From NCBI GenBank assembly GCA_026706485.1, contig JAPOYR010000013.1, forward strand, positions 186,001 through 250,000: a DNA stretch of 64,000 bases. The letters run 5' to 3'. How positions within the stretch are numbered: the stretch's first letter is position 1; each line of letters opens with the position of its first letter. The notes beneath the pieces were generated by a model. It did not search any database. It saw only the letters and a list, made by a program, of their open reading frames with translations, and was not told where the DNA came from. A program made the translations under genes and the position numbers. The stretch is from Chloroflexota bacterium (GTDB taxonomy: Bacteria; Chloroflexota; UBA11872). Shown here one piece after another: positions 10,367 to 19,222 of this stretch.

Positions 10367-11407
10367 ATGACGACGATGCTTGCCGTTCGCAAGGCCTCGC
10401 CCACCCCCGGAGTCGAGCTGGCCGAGTTGCCGCGGCCGCAGCCCGCCGCGGATGAGCTCCTGATCAAAGTGCGGCGCAGCGGCATCTGCGGCTCGGACAA
10501 GCACCTCTACCTCTGGGACGAGTGGGCGGCCGGCAACTACCCGACGCCGTTCACGCTCGGGCATGAGCTGGTCGGCGAGGTGGCGGAGTTGGGAGCCAAC
10601 GTGCGGGGCTTCACGCCAGGCGACGTCGTGGCGATCGAGAGCCATATCTTCGACGGCATCTGCCGTCCCTGCCGCACCGGCAACGCGCACGTGTGCGAAA
10701 ACCTGCGCATTCTCGGCATCGACGTGTCCGGCGGCTTCGCCGAATACGCCGCCGTGCCGAGCCGGCTCGCCTGGCGCGTGCCGCCGACGATTCCGCTGGA
10801 GCGGGCCGTCCTCTTCGAGCCGCTTGGCAACGCCGTGCACGCCGCCATGCGCTACGACGTCTCCGGCCAACCGGTCGCCGTCTACGGCTGCGGGCCGATG
10901 GGCCTGATGGCGATTGCCGTGGCCTACACGGCGGGGGCATATCCCATCGTGGCCACGGACGTGTCGGGCTATCGCCGCACGTTGGCGGAACAGGTCGGGG
11001 CGCACGCGACGGTCGATGCCGCCAGCCCCACCGTCGAGCACGATATCGTCGACGCCCTTGGGGAGCGCCCCACCGTCAGCCTGGAAATGTCGGGGCACCC
11101 CACCGCGCTGCGGCAGGCCCTGCGAGTCTCGGCCAACGCCGGCAAGATCGTGTTCCTGGGCATTCCGCCCAAGCCCATCGTCATCGACCTGGCCGAGGAG
11201 TTTATGTTCAAGGGCCTGGAAGCCTACGGCGTCACCGGGCGGCTGATCTGGGATACCTGGTATCGCACCGAGGCCTTTCTGCAGATCCACGGCGACCTGC
11301 TCGAGCCGCTGGTCACCCACACGTTTCCGCTCCACGACTTCGAGGACGCCATGCAGCTGGTGCTCTCCGGCGACTGCGGCAAGGTGCTGCTCAACGTCGA
11401 CGGCTAG
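10367..11407 (+). CDS. tdh: Zinc-type medium-chain dehydrogenase, likely L-threonine 3-dehydrogenase
   Basis: NAD-dependent alcohol dehydrogenase fold. The catalytic zinc region GICGSDKHLYLWDEW, GHELVGEV, and the hallmark FEPLGNAVH resemble E. coli Tdh, which oxidises threonine to 2-amino-3-ketobutyrate. The Rossmann loop is YGCGPMG. The structural-zinc loop reads FDGICRPCRTGNAHVC: three Cys remain but the first is Asp. No kbl (ligase) gene is next to it. It could instead act on another polyol or amino alcohol. Its stop shares the palindrome CTAG with the convergent transporter gene. Confidence 0.8.
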   Translation: MTTMLAVRKASPTPGVELAELPRPQPAADELLIKVRRSGICGSDKHLYLWDEWAAGNYPTPFTLGHELVGEVAELGANVRGFTPGDVVAIESHIFDGICRPCRTGNAHVCENLRILGIDVSGGFAEYAAVPSRLAWRVPPTIPLERAVLFEPLGNAVHAAMRYDVSGQPVAVYGCGPMGLMAIAVAYTAGAYPIVATDVSGYRRTLAEQVGAHATVDAASPTVEHDIVDALGERPTVSLEMSGHPTALRQALRVSANAGKIVFLGIPPKPIVIDLAEEFMFKGLEAYGVTGRLIWDTWYRTEAFLQIHGDLLEPLVTHTFPLHDFEDAMQLVLSGDCGKVLLNVDG

Positions 11408-12294
11408 CCGATCGTCAGCAAGGCCACCCCGACGGCGCTGACCAGAACGCCGACGACGGCGTAGCGTCCGGGCCGCTCGCGCAGGGTCACGCTGCTCAGC
11501 AAGAGCACGAAAACGGGCGCAGTAGCGGTGAGCGCGCCGCCGCGCGCCGCTCCGACGACCTGGATGCCCGAGAGGAACATGTAGCCGCCTACCGTCAGCG
11601 CCACAAGTCCGCTGGCCAGCGCGATCAGGCTGTCGCGCCGGCCGAGGCTGGCGGGTGCCCAGCGGCCGGCGGACGCGAGCGCGGCCAAGTTCAACCCCAG
11701 CGCCGCCAGCGGCATCCGCACGGCATTGACGATCTCGGGCGGCAGACCCTCGAGGGCGAGCCTGAGGGCATTCAGGTCGAGCGCGAATAGCACCGACGCG
11801 AGCAATGCCAGCAGAGCGCCCACCGACGTGCGCAAACGCCACGGCCCCGGCGCCGCTGCCCCGGACCGTGCCGCCGGCTCGATGGCAAGCAGCAACCCGG
11901 CGCCGACGATGAGCACCCCACCCGCGCCGTCCATCACGGTGAGCGTCTCGCCGAGGACCGTGACCGCGATCAGGGCCGTGAAAAGCGGATAGGTCGACGC
12001 CAGGGCATAGGCGCGCGAGACCCCCACCCGAGGCACGGCGCGCACGAGGAGCACCTCGCCGCCGCCGATCCCAACCACCACCGCCGCCAGGATGGCCAGC
12101 AGATTCACCAGCGGCATGGACACGGCCTCGCCCCAGCGACCGCTCACGGTGACGATCAGCGCAAAGGCCACCGCCGGCGCGATGGCTCGCACGGCGGTGA
12201 TCGGCAGCGCGCCGTGCCGTGCGGTCAGCGGTCGCAAGGCCACGATGCTCACCGCCCACGAGAGGGCGGCGCCCAGCACCAACAGCTCCGCCAC
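11404..12294 (-). CDS. EamA/DMT-family transporter
   Basis: Inner-membrane drug/metabolite transporter of the ten-helix type: two repeats of the EamA domain (about residues 5-135 and 150-290) with Gly/Ala-rich hydrophobic helices and few charges. The substrate cannot be read from sequence; relatives export amino acids, nucleosides or other metabolites. It converges on the dehydrogenase gene, with overlapping stop codons, and is divergent from mutS with 174 nt between the two starts. Confidence 0.85.
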   Translation of the reverse strand: MAELLVLGAALSWAVSIVALRPLTARHGALPITAVRAIAPAVAFALIVTVSGRWGEAVSMPLVNLLAILAAVVVGIGGGEVLLVRAVPRVGVSRAYALASTYPLFTALIAVTVLGETLTVMDGAGGVLIVGAGLLLAIEPAARSGAAAPGPWRLRTSVGALLALLASVLFALDLNALRLALEGLPPEIVNAVRMPLAALGLNLAALASAGRWAPASLGRRDSLIALASGLVALTVGGYMFLSGIQVVGAARGGALTATAPVFVLLLSSVTLRERPGRYAVVGVLVSAVGVALLTIG

Positions 12295-12468
12295 AGACCT
12301 CCCCAGGCGGCATGCCGCATCGCAATGCCCATCGACGCCAAGCGCAGCCTACGCCGCCGCGGGATCGAAGACACGGCCCTCCAGACGCGGGTAGTACCAT
12401 CACGTAACAGTTCGGCTTTTGTACGGCCTGAACTAGCGCGGACGCAGGGGAGGCTGGGGCGTGGCGGC

Positions 12469-14979
12469 GTGAGCACGACGACGCTGACACCGCTACGGCG
12501 CCAATACCTTGACATAAAACGCCAGCACCCCGAAGCGCTCCTGTTCTTCCGCCTCGGCGACTTCTACGAGCTGTTCGACCATGACGCCGAGGTCGCGGCC
12601 GAAGAGCTGCAAATCGTGCTCACCTCGCGCGAGTTCGGTCGCAGCGGACGCTCGCCCATGTGCGGCGTGCCCCACCACGCCGTCGCGGGCTACATCGCCA
12701 GGCTGGTCGAGGCCGGGCATCGCGTGGCGGTGTGCGACCAGGTCACCGCCGCCGGCAACGGCCTGGTGGATCGCGCGGTCACCCGGGTGATCACGCCGGG
12801 CACGGTGGTCGACGAGGACATGCTGCGACCGCAGGCAAACAACTACCTCGCGGCCGTCGTGCGCGAGGGAGACCGCGCCGGATTCGCCTACACCGATGTC
12901 ACGACCGGGGAGTTCGCCGCCACCGAGATGCGAATCGATCAACTCGATCCGGAGCTGAGCCGGGTCTCGCCGCGCGAGACGCTGGCATTCGGCGACATCG
13001 ACCTGTCGGGCGCCGTGACGGGCGCCGAGTGGATGGCCGATCCCGCCACGGCGGAGGAGGCGTTGCGCCGACATTTCGCGGTCCAGGACCTTGACGGATT
13101 CGGTCTCACCGATCGTCCGCTGGCGTCGCGCGCCGCGGGGGCGCTGCTCGCCTACGTCATCGAGACGGACGCAAACGCGCTGCACGTGCTGACCGGCCTA
13201 CACGTCTACGGCGTCGCGACCTACATGGAGCTTGACCCCGCCACCCGGGCGAACCTGGAGCTCGAATCCGGAGGGCGAGCCGCGCGCCGCGACCACAGCC
13301 TGCTGGGTGTGCTCGATCACACCCGAACCCCGATGGGCGCCCGGCAATTGCGGCGACACGTCGCCCGGCCGTCGCTCGAACGCAACGTCATCGAGCGGCG
13401 CTTGGACCGCGTCGAGGCGCTCGTCGACGACGCCGACCGCCGAGCCGAGCTGCGCGACGCCCTGAAGTCCGTCGGCGACCTGGAGCGGCTGGCCAACCGC
13501 TTGCTGCGGCGCACGGCGAACGTCAACGACGTCCGCCGCGTCGCCACCGCGCTCGACGGCCTCGCGTCGGTTCGCCAGACCCTCGACGCAGCCGCCGGGG
13601 CGCTCGAGCACCTTCACGACCGCATCGACACCTGCGACGAGGCTCAAGGGTTGATTGCGCGAGCCATCGACGACGGCGAGCGCACCATCCGCGCCGGATA
13701 CAGCGACGAGCTGGACCGGCTGGCGGCCGGCGCCGGCTCAGCCAAAGCCTGGATCGCCGCGCTGGAGACGCAGGAGCGCGAGCGCCTGGGCATCAGGTCG
13801 CTCAAAGTCCGCTTCAACCGCGTGTTCGGCTACTACATCGAGCTCGGCCGCGCCTATGCGGACCGGGTGCCGGACCACTACGAGCGCCGCCAGACGCTCG
13901 CCAACGCCGAGCGCTACGTAATCCCGGAGCTCAAAGAACGCGAGGCGGAGGTCCTCAACGCCCAGGAGCAGATCGAAGCCCTCGAAGCCCTCCTGTTCGA
14001 GGAAGTGGTGGAACGTCTCGCCGGATGGGCGCCCGCCATGCTCGAGTCATCGGCGGCCATCGCCGCGCTCGACGTCGCCGCCTCGCTGGCTGAGGTGGCC
14101 GTGCTCCAGGGCTACGCGCGACCGACGCTCACCGACGAGGGCCGCATCGAGATCGAAGCCGGTCGCCACCCGGTCGTCGAGGCCAGCCAGACCGAGCCCT
14201 TCGTGCCCAACGACACGCGGCTCGATCCCGACGATCGGCAAGTCCTGGTGCTCACCGGTCCCAACATGGCCGGCAAGTCCACCTATCTGCGGCAGACGGC
14301 GCTGATCGTGCTGCTGGCCCAGATCGGAAGCTTCGTGCCGGCCGACCGCGCCGAGGTCAGCCTCGTGGACCGCATCTTCACGCGCGCCGGCGCCCGCGAC
14401 GACCTCGCGGCCGGCGCCAGCACCTTCATGGTGGAGATGCTGGAGCTGGCCGCCATCCTGGCCCAGGCCACGCCCCGCAGCCTGTTGATTCTGGATGAAA
14501 TCGGCCGCGGCACGAGCACCTACGACGGAATCTCCGTCGCGCAGGCGGTCGTCGAACACTTGCACCATCACCCGCGCCTGCGCGCCAAGACGATCTTCGC
14601 CACGCACTACCACGAGTTGACGGCGGTGGCCGACCTGTTGCCGCGCGTGCACAACGCCAACGTTGCCGTCGCCGAGCAGGGCGAGCGGGTCGTGTTTCTC
14701 CGCCGCATCGTGGACGGCCCGGCGGACCGCAGCTACGGCGTGCAGGTGGCCCAGCTTGCCGGACTGCCGCCGGCCGTAATCCGGCGCGCGCGCGAGATTC
14801 TGGTCGAGCTCGAACGGCTGGCGGCAGGAAGCAAGTTCGTCCCGAACGTCCAGCTCACGCTGCTGACGCCGGAGGAGCATCCCGTCGTCAAGCGCTTGCG
14901 CGATCTGGATCCCGAGCAGTTGAGCCCGTTGGACGCGCTGAGCCTGATCTACGAGCTGCGCAACGACGCCGACGCATGA
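12469..14979 (+). CDS. mutS: DNA mismatch repair protein MutS
   Basis: Recognises mismatches and small loops and clamps on DNA as an ATPase dimer. The mismatch wedge motif is in FFRLGDFYELFDHD (residues near 30), the Walker A is GPNMAGKSTYLRQ, and Walker B/signature LLILDEIGRGTSTYDGIS; there is a C-terminal helix-turn-helix region. The start is GTG 12469 (836 aa, family length); longer upstream readings lack homology. It overlaps mutL by 4 nt. The sequence at 12509-12517 (TTGACATAA, encoding LDI) uses an ATA codon unlike its neighbours; see the dispersed-motif finding. Confidence 0.96.
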   Translation: MSTTTLTPLRRQYLDIKRQHPEALLFFRLGDFYELFDHDAEVAAEELQIVLTSREFGRSGRSPMCGVPHHAVAGYIARLVEAGHRVAVCDQVTAAGNGLVDRAVTRVITPGTVVDEDMLRPQANNYLAAVVREGDRAGFAYTDVTTGEFAATEMRIDQLDPELSRVSPRETLAFGDIDLSGAVTGAEWMADPATAEEALRRHFAVQDLDGFGLTDRPLASRAAGALLAYVIETDANALHVLTGLHVYGVATYMELDPATRANLELESGGRAARRDHSLLGVLDHTRTPMGARQLRRHVARPSLERNVIERRLDRVEALVDDADRRAELRDALKSVGDLERLANRLLRRTANVNDVRRVATALDGLASVRQTLDAAAGALEHLHDRIDTCDEAQGLIARAIDDGERTIRAGYSDELDRLAAGAGSAKAWIAALETQERERLGIRSLKVRFNRVFGYYIELGRAYADRVPDHYERRQTLANAERYVIPELKEREAEVLNAQEQIEALEALLFEEVVERLAGWAPAMLESSAAIAALDVAASLAEVAVLQGYARPTLTDEGRIEIEAGRHPVVEASQTEPFVPNDTRLDPDDRQVLVLTGPNMAGKSTYLRQTALIVLLAQIGSFVPADRAEVSLVDRIFTRAGARDDLAAGASTFMVEMLELAAILAQATPRSLLILDEIGRGTSTYDGISVAQAVVEHLHHHPRLRAKTIFATHYHELTAVADLLPRVHNANVAVAEQGERVVFLRRIVDGPADRSYGVQVAQLAGLPPAVIRRAREILVELERLAAGSKFVPNVQLTLLTPEEHPVVKRLRDLDPEQLSPLDALSLIYELRNDADA
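12509..12517 (+). repeat. TTKACATAA motif, copy 1 (plus orientation)
   Basis: TTGACATAA inside the start of mutS, encoding Leu-Asp-Ile with the rare codon ATA. First of nine dispersed copies. Confidence 0.5.
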
Positions 14980-16688
14980 GCATCCGCCGCCTCCCGCCCG
15001 ACATCGCCAGCAAAATCGCTGCCGGCGAGGTGATCGAACGTCCCGCCTCGGTGGTGAAGGAGCTGATCGAGAACTGCATCGACGCCGGTGCCCGGCGGGT
15101 GACCGTGGAAGTGCACGAGGGCGGTCTGGGATTCATTCAGGTCACCGACGACGGCCATGGCATCGCGTCGGACCAGCTGGAGCTCGCGGTGCAGCGCCAC
15201 AGCACCAGCAAGCTGCGCACCGTGGACGACCTGGCGCGCATCCGCACGCTGGGATTCCGCGGCGAAGCGCTCGCCAGCATCGCCGCCGTTGCCGAGTTGA
15301 CCGTCGCGTCGGTGACCGACGCCGGGACTCCGGGGCATCGGGTGACGGCGCGCGACGACGCCATCGTCGAGTCGACGCCCCACGGCGGACCGGTCGGGAC
15401 GCAAGTCACCGTGCGGGCGCTGTTCCGGTCGATTCCGGCGCGACGCCAGTTCCTGAGGGCCGAGCGCACGGAGCTGGGCCACGTCATGGACGCTGTGACG
15501 CACGCTGCGATCGGGCACCCGTCGGTCGCCTTTCGATTGCTCGACGGCGAACGTGAGCGGCTACGCACGCCCGGAACCGGCGATCTGCGGGCGACGCTCG
15601 TCGCCATCCACGGCCAATCCGTGGTCAAGGACCTCATCGAGCTCCCGCCCGGTGAAACACTCGGCATCGACGGATTTGTCTCGCAGCCGCACGTCCAGCG
15701 CAGCACGCGCCGCGACATCTCGCTCTTCGTCAACGGTCGCTGGGTCGGCGACCGGCTGCTGGCGGGCGCCATCAGCGACGCCTACCAAGGACTGCTGCCG
15801 AGCCGGCGCTACCCGGTCGTGGTTCTCCGGCTGGAGATTCCACCCGAGGACGTCGATGTCAACGTGCACCCGACCAAGGCCGAGGTGCGCTTCCGCCGCG
15901 GCGGCGAAGTCTTCAGCCGCGTGTCCGCCACCGTGCGCCGCGCCCTGACCGCCGGCGGCGCGGTGACGCCTGCGCGGGTGGACGAGCCGATCCTGGACCA
16001 GTTCTATCTACCGACCAGCGCCATGCCCTGGGACGGGCAACCGCCGCCCGCCCCGCGCAACCTGCCCGGCGAGCCGCCGGCGGAGCCGGAGGCGCAAACG
16101 GACGCCGGCGGCGGACAGCTTCGCTCGCCCGTGCCGCGCGCACTGGGACAGATCGATCACACTTACATCGTGGCCGTCGGCCCCGCCGGCGTGTACCTGA
16201 TCGACCAGCACGCCGCCCACGAGCGCATCCTCTATCACCAGTTGGGCCAATCCGGCAACGGCGCCAGCCAGGCCTTGCTCGACCCGGTGCCGGTCACGCT
16301 CTCGGCCCCGGCCTCCGAGTGGGTCGGCGATCACCTGGAAGACCTCGCGGCGTTGGGCGTCGACGTGGAGCCGTTCGGCGCGAACGCCTGGCTGGTGCGC
16401 CGCGTGCCCGCAACCGGTCGGGCCATCGACGCGGCGGCCTACCTTTCGGCGGTGGTCGACGAGGCGCGCGAGGCGCCCACCGGACGGCGCGTTGTCACCG
16501 AGCAGCTGCGCTGGACCGCCGCCTGCCACGCGGCGGTGAAGGCCGGCGATCAGCTCGCCATCGATGAAATGCAGGCCGTCGTCGAGGGATTGGAACGCTG
16601 CGATTTGGGTCTCACCTGTCCGCACGGCCGCCCCACCATGATCCTGCTCACGCGCGACCTGCTCGATCGCCAGTTCGGCCGCGGCTAG
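14976..16688 (+). CDS. mutL: DNA mismatch repair protein MutL
   Basis: ATP-dependent matchmaker after MutS; in bacteria without MutH it carries the nicking activity. N-terminal GHKL motifs: VKELIENCIDAG, DDGHGI, FRGEALASI. C-terminal domain motifs: IDQHAAHERILYHQ, ACHAAVKAGD (ACR-like) and CPHGRP. The distal Glu of the usual DQHAxxExxxxE motif is His here, but the D, H and first E are kept, so endonuclease activity remains plausible. 570 aa, ATG 14976 overlapping mutS. Confidence 0.95.
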   Translation: MSIRRLPPDIASKIAAGEVIERPASVVKELIENCIDAGARRVTVEVHEGGLGFIQVTDDGHGIASDQLELAVQRHSTSKLRTVDDLARIRTLGFRGEALASIAAVAELTVASVTDAGTPGHRVTARDDAIVESTPHGGPVGTQVTVRALFRSIPARRQFLRAERTELGHVMDAVTHAAIGHPSVAFRLLDGERERLRTPGTGDLRATLVAIHGQSVVKDLIELPPGETLGIDGFVSQPHVQRSTRRDISLFVNGRWVGDRLLAGAISDAYQGLLPSRRYPVVVLRLEIPPEDVDVNVHPTKAEVRFRRGGEVFSRVSATVRRALTAGGAVTPARVDEPILDQFYLPTSAMPWDGQPPPAPRNLPGEPPAEPEAQTDAGGGQLRSPVPRALGQIDHTYIVAVGPAGVYLIDQHAAHERILYHQLGQSGNGASQALLDPVPVTLSAPASEWVGDHLEDLAALGVDVEPFGANAWLVRRVPATGRAIDAAAYLSAVVDEAREAPTGRRVVTEQLRWTAACHAAVKAGDQLAIDEMQAVVEGLERCDLGLTCPHGRPTMILLTRDLLDRQFGRG

Positions 16689-16694
16689 CACGGG

Positions 16695-16780
16695 CTGCGG
16701 GCCGGTCTGAGACCCGCCCCTACTGAGCAAAAGTGCAGACGTGAAAGTCCGGTAGGGGCGGGTTTGAAACCCGCCCGCTG
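16695..16780. repeat. Imperfect inverted repeat (REP/MITE-like) downstream of mutL
   Basis: Arms 16695-16723 and 16752-16780 match at 24 of 29 positions (core ACCCGCCCCTAC / GTAGGGGCGGGT), with a 28-nt loop. It lies between mutL and the SDR gene, outside coding sequence. It could act as a bidirectional terminator or be a small non-autonomous repeat; the arms contain GGGTTTGAAACCCGCCC, a word I associate with dispersed repeats in similar genomes. Confidence 0.7.
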
Positions 16781-16881
16781 GTACCGCCAGTCAGCCTGTC
16801 TGGGAATCGCACAAGCCGAGATGCCCCAACGTCGCGTAGCATCACCGACAGATTCGAGAACATTCACGGTGGGGGACCGAC

Positions 16882-17667
16882 ATGCGGCTAGCCGACAAAG
16901 TGGCAATCGTGACCGGCGGCGCCAAGGGCATCGGTCGCGGCATCGCGACGGCCTTTGCCGCCGAGGGCTGCCGCGTGGTCATCGCCGACATTGACGCGGA
17001 GTGTGCCGCTGAAACCGTGGCCGAAATCCAGGCCGCCGGCGGGCTGGCGGAGTTCCAGGCCACCGACGTGTGCGTGCCCGCGGACATCGAGCAGACCATC
17101 GAGCGCACCGTCGCGGCCCACGGCCGGTTGGACGTGATGGTCAACAACGCCGGCTGGCACCCGCCGGCCACGACCATCGACGACACCTCCCTCGAGCTGT
17201 TCGAGTCGCAGCTGACCCTCAACCTCACCAGTACCTATCTCGGCAGCAAGTTCGCCGTGCCGCATCTGCGCCGGACCAAGGGCAACATCATCAACACGGC
17301 ATCCCTGGTGGGCGTCGTGGGACAGACGCTGGCCGCGGCCTACGCAGCCTCCAAGGGCGGCCAGGTGGGATTCACCAAGGCCCTGGCGGTCGAGCTGGCG
17401 CCGCAGGGCGTGCGGGTGAACTGCATCTGCCCCGCCGGCGTCGACACGCCGCTGCTGTGGGAATGGGCCAACACGCTCGACGACCCGGCGGCGGCCGCGC
17501 GGTCGGTGGACGCCCTGCATCCGCTGGGCCGCATGGCGCGGGCCGAGGAGATCGGGCGCGCGGCGCTCTTTCTCGCCAGCGACGACGCGTCGTTCGTCAC
17601 CGGCCACGCGCTGGTTGTCGACGGCGGCGCCACGCTCGACTATTCGCCGGCCCAATACTCGGAGTGA
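16882..17667 (+). CDS. Short-chain dehydrogenase/reductase (SDR)
   Basis: Classical SDR of 261 aa: TGGAKGIGRGIA (nucleotide loop), NNAGW, and the catalytic YAASK, with a serine in NTASLVG. Such enzymes reduce or oxidise a carbonyl/hydroxyl with NAD(P); the substrate is not predictable. It stands alone on the plus strand between the mutL-downstream repeat and a convergent sulfatase-like gene. Closest familiar relatives are 3-oxoacyl-ACP-reductase-like and polyol dehydrogenases. Confidence 0.88.
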   Translation: MRLADKVAIVTGGAKGIGRGIATAFAAEGCRVVIADIDAECAAETVAEIQAAGGLAEFQATDVCVPADIEQTIERTVAAHGRLDVMVNNAGWHPPATTIDDTSLELFESQLTLNLTSTYLGSKFAVPHLRRTKGNIINTASLVGVVGQTLAAAYAASKGGQVGFTKALAVELAPQGVRVNCICPAGVDTPLLWEWANTLDDPAAAARSVDALHPLGRMARAEEIGRAALFLASDDASFVTGHALVVDGGATLDYSPAQYSE

Positions 17668-17698
17668 CGCCCTCAGACAGTCAGCGACCGCAAGCCGC

Positions 17699-19126
17699 CT
17701 AAAACCGCTCTGTCCGAATGCCAAGCTGCGTGCGCGAGAGATAGGGCGTGCAACCCGGCTGCCCTTGAAACTCGGCGAAGTGCGCCGGGATCTCGCCGCC
17801 CGCGTCCTCGATCGCCAAGCCCAGAAGTCGCTCCACGACGTCCGGATGCTGATCCGCCAGATTCTTCGTGAGCTCGGGATCATCCTGCACCCGATACAGC
17901 AGCGGCTCCTCGCCCCAAATCGTGGCGTTGCACCACCAGGTGTCGTCGATCACGGTCACCAGCGGACCCCAGGCAACCGTCGCGTGGCTGCGGACGGACG
18001 ATCCGTCCCTTGCCAGCAGCGGCCCCAAGTCCGACCCTTCGACGTCGGGTTCCAGGCCGCCGGCAGCCAGGATCGTCGCCGCCACGTCGGTGTTCATCAC
18101 CAGGTCGTCGCAGGTCGTCCCGCGCCCCGCGCCCTCCGGCGACCGGACCAGCAGCGCCAGGTCGGCCACGGCGCGAGTCAATGGATGCCCCTGCTTGCTG
18201 ACCAGACCCTTGTCGCCCGGATCGAATCCCAGGTTGTGTCCGTGATCGGAAACCACGATCACCAGCGTGTCGTCCAGTCGGCCGCTCAGCTTCAGCGCCT
18301 CGTAGAAATGACCGAACCAGCGATCGCACAGCGTCACCTCGCCGGCGTAGTTCGCCTGGCAGCGCTCCAACTCACGCGCCGTGTACATCCCCTCGTGCGG
18401 CGCGTAGAGCGACTGGATGATGTCCGCCGTGTCGTCGTCGACCGGGTCGTACATGCGCCGGTAGTTCTCCGGCGGCTCCCACGGCTCGTGCGGGTCGAAT
18501 GAGTCCACCACCAGGAAGAATCGCTCCGCGTCCTGGTTTTCGTAGATCCAGCGGCTCGCGCTGTGGAAGAGTCGCGCCGGGTAGTAGTCGGCCTCGTCCC
18601 GGCGGAACTGGTTGTTCAGCAGGTATTGCCGGAAGAACTCCGTGCGCTGGTGCACCGGCGGGAACCGCTCGGGCACGTGATGCCGGATGGCGCCCGGCGG
18701 CAGCGCCGGTCCCGAGCGAAAGCGGTCGGTCTCCTGTCCGCGAATCCAGTCCCACTCGTCGAAGCCGCGGTGGAAATTCTTTGACGGCTTGAATTGGTGG
18801 TAGCAATCGGTCAGCAGCGCCGTGCGGTATCCCGCCTCTCGCAGCCGCTCCGCCACCGTGTCCTGCTCCTCGGGGATCGGTCCCCATCCAGGCGCGCCGA
18901 TAAAGTCACCCTTCAAGGTGCGGTGACCGTGGAATGGATAGGTCCGCAGTCCCGTGTGAATGGCGCGGCGAAACGGCAGCGTCGGCAGCGACTCGGGATA
19001 GGCCCGTGTGAACCGCACCGACTCGCGCGCGAATGCGTCGAGATGCGGGGTTGAGATCCACTCGTTGCCGTAGGCCCCGAGATGGTCCTTCCGCAGCGTG
19101 TCGAAGATCACCAGCACGATGTTCAT
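17699..19126 (-). CDS. Sulfatase-like hydrolase with Thr at the formylglycine position
   Basis: Alkaline-phosphatase-superfamily hydrolase of the sulfatase fold, 475 aa. Metal-binding Asp is in VIFDTLRKDHLGAYG (residues 6-20), and DH in VVSDHGHNLGF. The position that should be Cys or Ser of C-x-P-x-R is Thr49 (TLPFRRAIHTG, codon 18980-18982). It therefore cannot be matured to formylglycine by the known Cys or Ser routes and may use Thr directly, as phosphodiesterase- or phosphonate-hydrolase-type relatives do. No signal peptide is evident. The start is the internal ATG 19126 (MNIVLVIFDTL); longer starts add unrelated residues. It lies 96 nt downstream of folD on the same strand. Confidence 0.82.
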   Translation of the reverse strand: MNIVLVIFDTLRKDHLGAYGNEWISTPHLDAFARESVRFTRAYPESLPTLPFRRAIHTGLRTYPFHGHRTLKGDFIGAPGWGPIPEEQDTVAERLREAGYRTALLTDCYHQFKPSKNFHRGFDEWDWIRGQETDRFRSGPALPPGAIRHHVPERFPPVHQRTEFFRQYLLNNQFRRDEADYYPARLFHSASRWIYENQDAERFFLVVDSFDPHEPWEPPENYRRMYDPVDDDTADIIQSLYAPHEGMYTARELERCQANYAGEVTLCDRWFGHFYEALKLSGRLDDTLVIVVSDHGHNLGFDPGDKGLVSKQGHPLTRAVADLALLVRSPEGAGRGTTCDDLVMNTDVAATILAAGGLEPDVEGSDLGPLLARDGSSVRSHATVAWGPLVTVIDDTWWCNATIWGEEPLLYRVQDDPELTKNLADQHPDVVERLLGLAIEDAGGEIPAHFAEFQGQPGCTPYLSRTQLGIRTERF

Positions 19127-19222
19127 AAGTGACGAGGCCCTTGCCGCCATGAGCTGGGCGGGCGGAAAGCTGACCGGCGGATCGTAGCCCAGCGGCACAC
19201 GAGGTTGCCGGCCGAAGTTTGG

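Noticed and set aside
10334-12490. Long minus-strand open frame of about 718 codons
   Set aside because: It is the complement of the dehydrogenase and part of the transporter/mutS leader; Arg/Ala-rich with no domain logic, produced by high G+C.
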